Assembly (NCBI RefSeq): GCF_900109615.1
Contig: NZ_FOIX01000003.1
Location: 496,001 to 560,000 of the forward strand
Length of the DNA: 64,000 nt
Origin: Kaistella antarctica
Lineage (GTDB): Bacteria > Bacteroidota > Bacteroidia > Flavobacteriales > Weeksellaceae
Reading direction: 5' to 3'
Part shown: piece after piece, positions 35,083 through 46,304 of the stretch
How positions within the stretch are numbered: position 1 is the first letter of the stretch
Layout: every line of letters starts with the position of its first letter
Notes under the pieces: model-generated
The model's input: the letters and a program-made list of their open reading frames with translations, nothing else
Told to the model about the DNA's origin: nothing
The model's database searches: none
Position numbers and translations under genes: made by a program

Positions 35083-35682
35083 TTAATAATTTAAATTTTT
35101 TAAAATTTCTTTTCCTTTTTCATTCGTAATGGCATTCATGTACATGCTCATGACCTCATGTTTGTAGTATACTCTATCAATAGTATTTAGATCCATATAA
35201 AGAGGATTTTCCATTGACATAATTAACTGGAAGAACAATTTTGCATAAACTTCTGCATCAAAATTGTCGCGATAATAACCCTGCTCTCTTCCTTTCAAAA
35301 TATTATGAACCAGCACTTCTGAAAATTTATCAGAAAACTCAATCATGTGTTTATTGAAAATGGTCGGATAATATTTGATCAATTGTTTGATGAGCATCGA
35401 ATTGTTAGAATCTGCTACTTTGTCGATTTCTTCATCGCGGCAAAACATTCTTTCAATCGCGTTTTCGATGGTTTGATCTAAGTATTTTAATCTTGTAATA
35501 ATTGATTCAAGTTTAAATTGCAAAACTTCTTCAATCAACTCTTCCTTATTCTTATACTTTACGTAAAGCGTCTTTTTCGAGATTCCGAACGCTTTCGCAA
35601 TATCATCCATCGTTAAAGTTTTCGCGCCGTTTTCAATGAACAGCTGCGAAACCTTTGTTATAAAATTGGTGTTATCTTCCAT
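35083..35682 (-). CDS. TetR/AcrR-family transcriptional regulator of the efflux operon
   Basis: A 199-residue regulator. The N-terminal helix-turn-helix reads TMDDIAKAFGISKKTLYVKYKNK, followed by a helical ligand-binding and dimerisation domain. I chose the ATG at 35682 (MEDNTNFITKV): an earlier in-frame ATG at 35721 lies inside the promoter and operator. It is the first gene of the efflux operon, so repression would be autoregulatory. It would be released by a pump substrate, as for AcrR. The target is inferred from position and the operator. Confidence 0.93.
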   Translation of the reverse strand: MEDNTNFITKVSQLFIENGAKTLTMDDIAKAFGISKKTLYVKYKNKEELIEEVLQFKLESIITRLKYLDQTIENAIERMFCRDEEIDKVADSNNSMLIKQLIKYYPTIFNKHMIEFSDKFSEVLVHNILKGREQGYYRDNFDAEVYAKLFFQLIMSMENPLYMDLNTIDRVYYKHEVMSMYMNAITNEKGKEILKNLNY

Positions 35683-35692
35683 AATTAGCGTG

Positions 35693-35723
35693 CAAATATA
35701 CGAAAGAAAACTAGTAAACAAAA
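35693..35723 (-). promoter_or_regulatory. Promoter of the tetR-tolC-adaptor-permease operon
   Basis: On the minus strand -33 TTTTG (35723-35719), 18 bp, then the -7 box TATATTTG (35700-35693). It ends 10 bp before the regulator ATG. Confidence 0.7.
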
Positions 35724-35738
35724 TTAGTTTCCTAGTTT
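35708..35738. promoter_or_regulatory. Palindromic TetR-type operator
   Basis: AAACTAGTAAAC (35708-35719) and GTTTCCTAGTTT (35727-35738) form an inverted repeat with 12-bp arms, one mismatch and a 7-bp spacer. It covers the -33 element and part of the spacer of the efflux-operon promoter, as expected for a TetR repressor binding as a dimer. Confidence 0.7.
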
Positions 35739-35770
35739 ATTTTTAGGATAATTATGGATGTTATTTAAAA

Positions 35771-35799
35771 AACGAGAAAGCAGCTCGTGGGAGCTGCTT
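35771..35799 (-). terminator. Terminator of dnaE
   Basis: AAGCAGCTC, a 4-nt loop, GAGCTGCTT, followed on the minus strand by TCTCGTTTTTT. It is 38 bp past the dnaE stop. The stem is 9 bp and perfect. Confidence 0.8.
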
Positions 35800-35836
35800 C
35801 TATTTTTGTATTAGTTAAGATTGTTATTTGAGAAGA

Positions 35837-38800
35837 TTAATTTAGAAATATTTGATACTTCTGAGTTTCATTAAAGACCTCCAGCAAATCGCCATTCACC
35901 TGAATCATAGTTTGCATACTCATCAATTCGAGTTGGCTTTCATCTTCTGGATTTTTAATGAAAAAATTGAGCTTTTGCTCACCCTTATGTTCATCAAATT
36001 GATTTCGGAAAAACTCTAAATCAGATTTTCTTAAATCATTAATGTCAACAACAATGGTCATTTTTTTAGCGAATTTTTCAAAGGCTTCTTTAAGATCAAT
36101 TACATCGGAAACGTTGACGAAAACCCGTCCGTCCTTAGCTTGCGAGAATTTAATTTTAAAAATCACAAATCTCTGAACATCAATTCTATCGCGCAATTTC
36201 ATATAATCGCGATCACCCAGACGGAAAGAATAACTTCCGCTGTAATCTTCGAGGAGCAAAAAGGCAACCTTTTCTCCGCTATTCATTCCATCTTTCACGG
36301 TGTATTCAGTCACTAATCCAGCAACCATATATTCTGGCGAATTGTTTTTCAACGCTTGCTTTTCCTTCCAGCTTAATTTATCATTATTAAATAAATCAGT
36401 TTGTTGATTGGCAAACACCGCATTTTTAAAATTTTCAATTTCATCGAGATTTAGAAAATTAAAAGTTCCGCGTGGCTCCACAATTTTCGTTGGTTCTTCA
36501 ATCAAAGCATCGTCTTCACCTTCTAAAATCTCCGGCGGAAGATCGACCAAATCATCATCTGAATCGTCAATTTCTGAAACTTCAATCGGCAGAATAACTT
36601 TCTCAAGTTCTAAAGTTTCTTGTTTTTTACCTTCCAAAATTTCCTTTTTACTCAAAGCACCTTGTATAAACTGAAACTGATATTTGTACTCATCTAAAGG
36701 ATGCGCCGAAAGATAAAAACCAATGATTTCCTTTTCCTTATTGAGTTTGTGCATGTTTTGCCACTCTGGTGCCGGATTGATTTTGGGCTGTTCTATTTGT
36801 ACTTCATCTGCAAAATCTGCAAACAATGAATTTTCAATTTCATTTTTACTGTCCTGAAAACTATGTCCGTAACGCAATAACCTTTCTACATTGGTTTTTC
36901 CAGTAGTATCAATGTCAAAATATTGAGCCCGATGATAGCGGTCTACCTCGTCAAAAGCTCCAGCAATCACCAAACTTTCAGCCACCCTTTTGTTCATTTG
37001 TGAAGATGGAATTTTTTCAAAGAAATCGTAAATGTTCTTATACCGTTCGTCCTTTCTGGCAGCAACAATTGCTTCACTCGGACCTTCACCAATTCCTTTT
37101 ATAGCACCCAACCCAAAACGAACTTGTCCTTTTTCATTCACCGCAAATGCATATTGTGATTCATTCACATCGGGACCTAAAACATCGACACCAATACCTT
37201 TACAATCTTCCATGAAGAGAGTGATTTGCTTGGTGTTGTTAATGTTATTGGACATGACACTCGCCATATATTCCGCTGGATAATTGGCTTTTAAATAGGC
37301 AGTTTGATAAGCAATTAAGGCATAACATGTGGAGTGAGATTTATTAAAGGCATATTCTGCAAAGGCTTCCCAGTCTTTCCAGATTTTATTCAATTTGGTT
37401 TCGTCAAGGTTATTTATTTTCCCACCTTCAATAAATTTTGGATACATTTTATCCAAAACATCACGTTGTTTTTTACCCATTGCTTTACGCAAAGTATCCG
37501 CTTCCCCTTTTGTAAAGTTGGCCAGTTTTTGAGAAAGCAACATCACCTGTTCCTGATACACTGTAATTCCGTAGGTTTCCCCTAAAAACTCTTCGGTCTC
37601 TTCTAAATCATAAATAGTTTCTTCTACCCCATTTTTACGAGCGATAAAAAGAGGAATATATTTAATCGGTCCCGGTCGGTACAAAGCATTCATGGCAATC
37701 AAATCGGCAAATTCTGTTGGTTTCAGTTCACGCATATATTTTTGCATTCCTGGACTTTCATACTGGAAAATCCCGACCGTTCTACCCTCTTTAAATAATT
37801 GATAAGTTTTAGCATCATCCAGCGGAATGGTGTCTGGATCGATGTCAACGCCGTGTTTTTCTTTAATGAGTTTAATGGCGTGTTTGATGATTGTTAAAGT
37901 CCGCAAACCTAAAAAGTCCATCTTCAACAAACCTGCATTTTCCGCCACCGAGTTATCAAATTGCGACACCAAAATATCAGCGTCTTTTGAAGCAATCGTG
38001 ATCGGAACTAAATTCGAAATATCTTCTGGCGTGATGATTACTCCGCACGCATGAATTCCGGTATTTCGAATACAACCTTCCATTTTTTGAGCAGCGGATA
38101 GAACTTCATAACGTTCGTCTTTTGGATTGGCCAGAATATCTTTCATTTCCTGCGCTAAGGCTTTATCTTCAGGAGATAATTTATCAAACTTAGCAAACGC
38201 TTTCGCAATATTCATTCCTGGTACAGCCGGAATTAATTTTGCAATATTATTAGTCTCAAAGATTGAAAGATCTAAAACTCTTCCCGCATCTTTAATGGCA
38301 GATTTTCCACCTAAAACAGAATAGGTGATAATTTGTGCAACGTTGGCTTTTCCATATTTTTCAACTACCCATTTGATGATTTTATCACGACCTTCATCAT
38401 CAAAATCAATATCGATATCAGGCATCGAAACCCTTTCTGGATTTAGGAAACGCTCAAATAGCAAATCATATTTAATGGGATCAACATTGGTAATTCCGGT
38501 ACAGTAAGCAACTGCAGAGCCTGCAGCGGAACCACGACCTGGGCCAACCCAAACGCCCATGTTTCGGGCTTCATTGCAGAAATCCTGCACAATCAAAAAG
38601 TAACCTGGATATCCAGTTTTGGCAATTACTTCTAATTCGAAATCAAGTCGTTCTCTAATTTCATCCGTAATTTCACCGTATCTTTTTTCAGCACCTTCGT
38701 AAGTTAAATGTCTCAAGTAAGAATTCTCGCCACGTTTACCGCCATCTAATTTATCTTCCTCATTCAAGAATTCATTAGGAATACCAAACTCAGGCAACAA

Positions 38801-40492
38801 GACATCATGCTTTAAAGTATAGGGTTCGAACTTGGCCACAAATTCATCATACGCTTCAAAAGCATCTGGAAATTCACGGAAAGTTTGTTTAAGTTCTTCT
38901 GTGTTTTTGATGTAATATTCATGTGATGGTAAACCACGTCTCTTTCCAAATCCCTTTCCCACTGGCGATGATAATTTCTCACCATCTTTAATACAGTATA
39001 AAATATCCTGAATATGTGCTTCTGATTTTTCGGTATAAAAGGTTTCGTTTTGGGCTAAAATTTTGACTTCATATTTTTCGGCGAAAGTCAATAAAACATC
39101 ATTCAAATAATGCTCTTCTTCGATTTCATGATTTTGAAGTTGGACATAAAAATCATTATCGAAAGTTGTTTTCCACCATTGAAAAACATCTTCTCCTTTT
39201 TGCTCTCCAAATTCCAGAATAGCATTAGGAATATTACCATTTGTTCCAGCGCTTACAGCGATTAAATCTTCTTTATATTCCGCAATCATCTTTTTAGAAA
39301 TCCGGGGAACTCCAAAATAAAATCCATTTACGTAACCTAAACTAGAGAGTTTTGCCAGATTTTTATAGCCATTATAATTTTTCGCCAACAGCACCATATT
39401 CGTTCTGCGGTCGGGATCGTCTTTGGTAAATTGCTTTTGATCTGGTCGATCTGAAATGTAAAATTCACAACCGATGATTGGAATTAACTCTTCTTTTCGA
39501 GGTTCTGATTCTGTAAATTCAGTTCCCTCGTCTTCCGCTTTCTGTTTTTTTTCTAAATATTCCTGATAGGTTTTTTTAATGTTCCCGTTGGTTTTCTCCA
39601 CTTCAGAAACGAATTTAAACGCACCCATCATATTTCCTAAATCCACGATTCCAACCGCAGGGAAATTATTATCCAGCGCTCTTTTAATCAACTCATGAAT
39701 ATGCGAAGATGCTTGAAGCGAGGAGTAAATACTGTGATTGTGAAAATTAAAATAACTTCCGATCTCAATTTCGTCGGTATTATTAAAAGATGTTTTCTTT
39801 TTCTTTTTAGAGTCAGCAACTTGTCGTCTAATTATAATCGGAAAAGGTGAAATCGAACCAGGATGATGATTAATATAATGTTGTAATTCCGCGCTCGTTA
39901 ATTTGAGCGTTTCAGAAGGAATAATACCAATCCTCATCATCTCGAAGAAAACTTGCGCCGTTGCATTGACGTCGGCTGCAGCATTATGCGCTTCATCAAA
40001 CTTCTCGTCGTATAACTTTTCGTACAGTTCCGTCAGTTTGGGAGATTTATACCTGCCACTTTTTCCTCCACCTAATTTACAGAAATCCGTACCCAATTTC
40101 ATGGTATCTGCAGACGGAATACTCTGCAAATTATTCTCAACTTCTTTGCGGAAAAACTCAGCGCCGACGATATTATAATCGAAAACAATATTGTGTCCAA
40201 CAACGACTTCTGCTTTCTGTAGTGCTTCTTTAAATTCTAATAAAACCTCGTTCAAATCACGACCTTCTTCAGTCGCCATTTTAGTAGAAATTCCGTGAAT
40301 TCTTTGGGACGAAAAGGGAATGTCATATCCTTCTGGTTTGATGATATAGTCCTGATTTTCAAGCAAATTACCTTCCCTGTCGTGCAGTTGCCAGGCAATC
40401 TGCACCATTCGGGGCCAATTGTCTGAATCAGTGATTGGAGCGTTGAAGTTTTTGGGTAAACCTGTGGTTTCAGTATCGAAGATTAGGAACAT
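35837..40492 (-). CDS. dnaE: DNA polymerase III alpha subunit with fused N-terminal exonuclease
   Basis: A 1551-residue replicative polymerase. Residues 1-190 form a DEDDh 3'-5' exonuclease (Asp6 and Glu8 in DTETTG, Asp105 in FDYN, His169 and Asp174 in HNAAADVNAT). A PHP domain follows (HNHS at 251-254). The polymerase core carries PDIDIDFDD, the two-metal Asp motif, and the C-terminal part holds HhH and OB folds. The fusion places proofreading on the same chain, so a separate DnaQ-like subunit may be unnecessary for this polymerase. It stands alone between terminator and a long promoter region. Confidence 0.95.
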   Translation of the reverse strand: MFLIFDTETTGLPKNFNAPITDSDNWPRMVQIAWQLHDREGNLLENQDYIIKPEGYDIPFSSQRIHGISTKMATEEGRDLNEVLLEFKEALQKAEVVVGHNIVFDYNIVGAEFFRKEVENNLQSIPSADTMKLGTDFCKLGGGKSGRYKSPKLTELYEKLYDEKFDEAHNAAADVNATAQVFFEMMRIGIIPSETLKLTSAELQHYINHHPGSISPFPIIIRRQVADSKKKKKTSFNNTDEIEIGSYFNFHNHSIYSSLQASSHIHELIKRALDNNFPAVGIVDLGNMMGAFKFVSEVEKTNGNIKKTYQEYLEKKQKAEDEGTEFTESEPRKEELIPIIGCEFYISDRPDQKQFTKDDPDRRTNMVLLAKNYNGYKNLAKLSSLGYVNGFYFGVPRISKKMIAEYKEDLIAVSAGTNGNIPNAILEFGEQKGEDVFQWWKTTFDNDFYVQLQNHEIEEEHYLNDVLLTFAEKYEVKILAQNETFYTEKSEAHIQDILYCIKDGEKLSSPVGKGFGKRRGLPSHEYYIKNTEELKQTFREFPDAFEAYDEFVAKFEPYTLKHDVLLPEFGIPNEFLNEEDKLDGGKRGENSYLRHLTYEGAEKRYGEITDEIRERLDFELEVIAKTGYPGYFLIVQDFCNEARNMGVWVGPGRGSAAGSAVAYCTGITNVDPIKYDLLFERFLNPERVSMPDIDIDFDDEGRDKIIKWVVEKYGKANVAQIITYSVLGGKSAIKDAGRVLDLSIFETNNIAKLIPAVPGMNIAKAFAKFDKLSPEDKALAQEMKDILANPKDERYEVLSAAQKMEGCIRNTGIHACGVIITPEDISNLVPITIASKDADILVSQFDNSVAENAGLLKMDFLGLRTLTIIKHAIKLIKEKHGVDIDPDTIPLDDAKTYQLFKEGRTVGIFQYESPGMQKYMRELKPTEFADLIAMNALYRPGPIKYIPLFIARKNGVEETIYDLEETEEFLGETYGITVYQEQVMLLSQKLANFTKGEADTLRKAMGKKQRDVLDKMYPKFIEGGKINNLDETKLNKIWKDWEAFAEYAFNKSHSTCYALIAYQTAYLKANYPAEYMASVMSNNINNTKQITLFMEDCKGIGVDVLGPDVNESQYAFAVNEKGQVRFGLGAIKGIGEGPSEAIVAARKDERYKNIYDFFEKIPSSQMNKRVAESLVIAGAFDEVDRYHRAQYFDIDTTGKTNVERLLRYGHSFQDSKNEIENSLFADFADEVQIEQPKINPAPEWQNMHKLNKEKEIIGFYLSAHPLDEYKYQFQFIQGALSKKEILEGKKQETLELEKVILPIEVSEIDDSDDDLVDLPPEILEGEDDALIEEPTKIVEPRGTFNFLNLDEIENFKNAVFANQQTDLFNNDKLSWKEKQALKNNSPEYMVAGLVTEYTVKDGMNSGEKVAFLLLEDYSGSYSFRLGDRDYMKLRDRIDVQRFVIFKIKFSQAKDGRVFVNVSDVIDLKEAFEKFAKKMTIVVDINDLRKSDLEFFRNQFDEHKGEQKLNFFIKNPEDESQLELMSMQTMIQVNGDLLEVFNETQKYQIFLN

Positions 40493-40685
40493 TTAAAAAG
40501 AATTTTGGTAAAATTAGCATTAAATTTCTTTTAAAAAAAGTTGCAAAAACGGAACTATTTTTAGTCGCACTGAATAAAGATAAACTGTCTAATCCGGTAA
40601 TTCAAGAAGAAAACTTTAAAGCAAATTTTTAATAAAAGATTAATATACCATAATCTTAATCATTTCTATCTTCCACAAAAATTTT

Positions 40686-40693
40686 TATCTTTG
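40686..40693 (+). promoter_or_regulatory. -7 promoter box (TATCTTTG) of the E1 gene
   Basis: Exact TAnnTTTG match ending 6 bp before the ATG at 40700. Transcription should start at or near the ATG, giving a nearly leaderless mRNA. An in-frame TTG at 40691 lies within the box. Confidence 0.55.
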
Positions 40694-40699
40694 TTAACT

Positions 40700-42772
40700 A
40701 TGGAAATTATTAAAAAAGAAATTGTTTCTCAAGAGATATTGCTGAAGGCATTTGGTCACATGATGATTGCCAAAGCTACCGCAGATGTTTACGAAGAAAA
40801 CCGAAATATTTGCAAATACGTCCACTCTACTTCCCGCGGTCATGAGGCGATTCAACTCGCCACCGCTTATCAGTTAACCAAAGAAGATTGGGTTTCTCCT
40901 TATTACCGAGATGAAAGTTTGTTGTTAGGAATTGGTTTCGAACCCTATCAATTAATGCTGCAATTATTGGCAAAATCAGACGATCCTTTTTCTGGTGGAC
41001 GATCTTATTATTCCCATCCATCAAGTTTAGCAGAAGATTTTCCAAAAATAATTCATCAAAGTTCCGCCACCGGAATGCAGGCTATTCCAACTACAGGAGT
41101 TGCGCAAGGAATTAAATATATTCAAGAATTTAAGTTAAAAGAATACGAAAAAAATCCAGTTGTCATTTGCAGTTTCGGCGATAATTCCGTTACAGAAGGT
41201 GAAGTTTCCGAAGCTTTTCAGTTTGCCGCTCTTCATCAATTGCCAATTATATTTTTAGTTCAAGATAATGAATGGGGAATTTCGGTAACCAAAGAAGAAG
41301 CCAGAACTTCTGATGCCTATGATTTTGCCGCCGGATTTGTCGGATTGAATAGAATGAAAGTTGATGGAACGGACTTCGAAGCCAGTTTCGAAGCTATGAA
41401 AAAGGCAGTTGATTTTGTACGTGCTGAAAGAAAACCAATGCTGGTTTGTGCAAGTACAGTTCTAATTGGTCATCACACTTCTGGAGTTCGACGAGAATTC
41501 TATCGTGATGAGGACGATTTAGAAAAACACCGCGCCAAAGATCCAGGCGTCTTACTCAGAAAGCGATTGCTTGAAGAAGGCACCGACGAAGAACTTTTAA
41601 AACAAATAGAAAAGAAAGCCAGATTAAAAGTCGAACAAGATTTTCAAAAAGCCATCGCTGCCGAAGATCCTAAACCTGAAACCGTTGAAGACCACGTTTT
41701 CGCTCCCACTCCAATTACAGAAGAAGTTGGCGAAAGAGAGCCAGAAGGACAAGAAAAAATTGTGATGGTTGATGCAGCTATTCACGCGATTCAGGAAATT
41801 ATGTGGAAACATCCGGAAGCTTTGCTGTACGGACAAGATGTGGGCGAAAGAATTGGTGGTGTTTTCAGAGAAACCGTGACTTTAGGAAAAAAGTTCGGTA
41901 ATAAAAGAGTTTTTAATACTCCAATTCAAGAGGCATACATTATTGGGTCTACCGTTGGAATGAGTGCGGTTGGTTTAAAACCAATAGTTGAAGTTCAGTT
42001 CGCCGATTATATTTATCCGGGAATTAATCAGCTGATAACGGAGGTTTCAAAATCTTGCTACTTGAGCAACGGCAAATTTCCAGTAAGCAATATCATCCGC
42101 GTTCCGATTGGCGCTTATGGCGGCGGCGGACCGTATCACAGCGGAAGTGTCGAAAGTATTCTGGCAAATATTAAAGGAATTAAAGTTGCCTATCCAAGCA
42201 ACGCAGCCGATTTCAAAGGATTATTAAAAGCAGCTTATTACGATCCAAATCCTGTCGTGATGTTGGAGCATAAAGGGTTATACTGGAGCAAAGTTCCTGG
42301 AACAGAAGATGCAAAAACAGTCGAACCGGCCGAAGATTATATCTTACCATTTGGCAAAGCAAACATCCTCTTAAAAGCAGACGAAGCGGAAACCGAAAAA
42401 GGCCGAACAATGCTCATCGTCACTTACGGAATGGGAGTTTACTGGGCGAAAGAAGCGGTGAAAAATTTCGAAGGAAGAGTTGAAATTGTCGATTTAAGAA
42501 CTATTATTCCACTTGATGAAAAACTAGTTTTTGAACGAGCAAAACTTCACGGAAAATGTTTGGTGCTGACAGAAGAACAAATTCAAAACTCCTTCGCAGA
42601 AGCTTTTGCACACCGTATTTCGAACGAATGTTTCCGGTATTTAGACGCGCCAGTTGAAGCCATGGGTTCACTCAACCTACCCGCAGTTCCGATCAATTTA
42701 GTTTTAGAAAAAGAAATGCTTCCAAATGCCGAAAAATTGACCCAGAAAATAGAAGAAATGTTAAGTCAATAA
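40700..42772 (+). CDS. Fused alpha/beta E1 of a 2-oxoacid dehydrogenase complex
   Basis: A 690-residue thiamine-diphosphate enzyme with E1-alpha (about 1-330) and E1-beta (about 350-690) in one chain. The alpha part has the TPP motif SFGDNSVTEGEVSEAFQFAA followed by DNEWGIS. The beta part has GQDVGERIGGVFRETVTL, IVEVQFADYIYPGINQ and YGMGVYWAKEA. These match the branched-chain 2-oxoacid dehydrogenase E1 group, which decarboxylates Val, Leu and Ile keto acids and feeds branched-chain fatty-acid synthesis, though 2-oxoacid specificity cannot be read from sequence. The ATG at 40700 is the start. E2 and E3 are not in this window. Confidence 0.92.
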   Translation: MEIIKKEIVSQEILLKAFGHMMIAKATADVYEENRNICKYVHSTSRGHEAIQLATAYQLTKEDWVSPYYRDESLLLGIGFEPYQLMLQLLAKSDDPFSGGRSYYSHPSSLAEDFPKIIHQSSATGMQAIPTTGVAQGIKYIQEFKLKEYEKNPVVICSFGDNSVTEGEVSEAFQFAALHQLPIIFLVQDNEWGISVTKEEARTSDAYDFAAGFVGLNRMKVDGTDFEASFEAMKKAVDFVRAERKPMLVCASTVLIGHHTSGVRREFYRDEDDLEKHRAKDPGVLLRKRLLEEGTDEELLKQIEKKARLKVEQDFQKAIAAEDPKPETVEDHVFAPTPITEEVGEREPEGQEKIVMVDAAIHAIQEIMWKHPEALLYGQDVGERIGGVFRETVTLGKKFGNKRVFNTPIQEAYIIGSTVGMSAVGLKPIVEVQFADYIYPGINQLITEVSKSCYLSNGKFPVSNIIRVPIGAYGGGGPYHSGSVESILANIKGIKVAYPSNAADFKGLLKAAYYDPNPVVMLEHKGLYWSKVPGTEDAKTVEPAEDYILPFGKANILLKADEAETEKGRTMLIVTYGMGVYWAKEAVKNFEGRVEIVDLRTIIPLDEKLVFERAKLHGKCLVLTEEQIQNSFAEAFAHRISNECFRYLDAPVEAMGSLNLPAVPINLVLEKEMLPNAEKLTQKIEEMLSQ

Positions 42773-42800
42773 TTAAACTTTCCTTTTATAAATTTAAATG

Positions 42801-42836
42801 AAACTTAATGTTGTATCGTTCAACATTAAGTTTTTT
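42801..42836 (+). terminator. Terminator of the E1 gene
   Basis: AAACTTAATGTTG and CAACATTAAGTTT form a perfect 13-bp stem around a 7-nt loop and are followed by TTT. It is 29 bp past the stop. Confidence 0.88.
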
Positions 42837-42913
42837 GTTTTTACGGAAATATTTAAACTTTTCATTACACAAATCTTCAAGGTTTTTAATGAATTGTGGT
42901 TTCTGTTACATAA

Positions 42914-43972
42914 TTATCCCCACCAAAAAGCCGTTGCAATAATAATATACAATCCAATTAAAGCAACTCCTTCCAACCAAATACTTTCGCCATCAAAAAC
43001 GATGAATGCACTTACCATCACTGAAAGTGCCAAAGCTGCTAATAAAAGTGGACTCAACACGAAAGATAAAATTGCACCTCCCAAAAAGAATGAAAGTAAA
43101 ATAAGTAAAGGATAAATAACCAGCGCAATCTGTAGCGAAGAATTCATAATCACACTAACTGCATAATCTGCTTTATTTTTTAAGGCCAACTGAATTCCAA
43201 CCAAATTCTCAATAGCATTCCCAGCAATCGCAACTACGATCAAACCTGCAAAAACATCATTAATTCCTAAAGAATCCATGGCAGGTTTCAGCGCTTCAAC
43301 AAACCAGTCCGACACAAATGCAGCACCAACTCCTGAGGCTGCCAAAACAATCAGCGTGATTGGCAGAGTCCAAGTCGCTTCCTCCGCCTCACCATTTTTG
43401 TCCGGCGTAATTGATTTATCTCCTTTAATTGAAAAACTTAAATAAGCTCCGAAAACAATCAGCAGCACGACCGCTACAATCACGTCCAAGCTATTCAAAT
43501 GACTTTCTGCCGGCGTATGTAAATAATAAGTCAAGGTCGGAACAGCCATGGCTGCGACTGCTAAAATCATCAACACTGCATTCATTTTCGGTGGTTCAGA
43601 ATGAAAATACTGCCGTCCGTTTTTTAAACCTCCAAACAAAATAGCCATTCCAAAAACCAAGACCGAATTTCCTAAAATCGATCCTACCAATGCTGCTTTA
43701 ACTACCGTATCCAATCCCGCTCGTAAGGCAAAAATACAGACGAAAAGTTCTGGTAAATTTCCCAAAGCAGATTGCAAAACTCCCGTCGCTGCCGGTCCCA
43801 TCCTGCTTCCTAACTGTTCCGTGGCTTTGCCAACAATCATTGCGACGAGCACCAATGCGACCGCAGCAAGTGAAAATAATAAAACGGAATTGAAACCTAA
43901 ATGGGTCGCAAATCCTGTTCCACCTGCCACTAAAATTGCAGCTCCGATTAGGAAAATATCTTTCTTCTTCAT
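42914..43972 (-). CDS. CAX-type calcium/cation:proton antiporter
   Basis: A 352-residue membrane transporter of the CaCA superfamily, CAX/ChaA branch, with about ten to eleven helices. The two cation-binding repeats are visible: SALGNLPELFVCIFALRAG and IAGNAIENLVGIQLALKNK with VSVIMNSSLQIALVIYP. It exports Ca2+ (or another cation) in exchange for H+ across the inner membrane. The ATG at 43972 (MKKKDIFLIG) gives the normal N-terminus. Upstream in-frame codons lie in a structured intergenic element and are not coding. Confidence 0.9.
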   Translation of the reverse strand: MKKKDIFLIGAAILVAGGTGFATHLGFNSVLLFSLAAVALVLVAMIVGKATEQLGSRMGPAATGVLQSALGNLPELFVCIFALRAGLDTVVKAALVGSILGNSVLVFGMAILFGGLKNGRQYFHSEPPKMNAVLMILAVAAMAVPTLTYYLHTPAESHLNSLDVIVAVVLLIVFGAYLSFSIKGDKSITPDKNGEAEEATWTLPITLIVLAASGVGAAFVSDWFVEALKPAMDSLGINDVFAGLIVVAIAGNAIENLVGIQLALKNKADYAVSVIMNSSLQIALVIYPLLILLSFFLGGAILSFVLSPLLLAALALSVMVSAFIVFDGESIWLEGVALIGLYIIIATAFWWG

Positions 43973-44054
43973 CTTGAAATTTTTGTTGAATAAATATAAA
44001 TAAAAAAATTTATTGAACATGTTTTTGGGCGCACATTTGACTACGTCGAATCTT

Positions 44055-44147
44055 CGATTTCCGGCTATCCATTGCAATCTTTTTTTTGCCTTGGCTAAAT
44101 CCTTCCAAAAAAAAAAGGATTTCCATTGCTATCCGGGGCGCAGGCAG
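44055..44147. repeat. Structured intergenic element, possible dispersed repeat
   Basis: Two related half-elements, CCGGCTATCCATTGCAATC and GGATTTCCATTGCTATCCGG, flank a T8 and an A10 tract, so the middle can fold into AATC-T7/A7-GGATT hairpins. GGGCGC (44027) and GGGGCGC (44135) lie on either side. Similar 'CTATCC' motifs seem to recur in Flavobacteria intergenic DNA, but this is from memory and needs a search. Confidence 0.5.
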
Positions 44148-44211
44148 TTATAAAAACATATTCATTTCAATATTGTACCTATTTTTATCACTCAAAGAGA
44201 TGTTTTGCTAA

Positions 44212-46281
<2,070 letters not shown>

Positions 46282-46304
46282 ATAAATGTAATCCCAAACA
46301 CAAT

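Noticed and set aside
35683-35721. Upstream start of the TetR regulator
   Set aside because: The extra codons lie inside the promoter and operator. The ATG at 35682 is directly downstream of the -7 box.
43973-44077. N-terminal extension of the cation antiporter
   Set aside because: The added residues come from a structured intergenic element and are unlike family N-termini. The ATG at 43972 gives the normal start.
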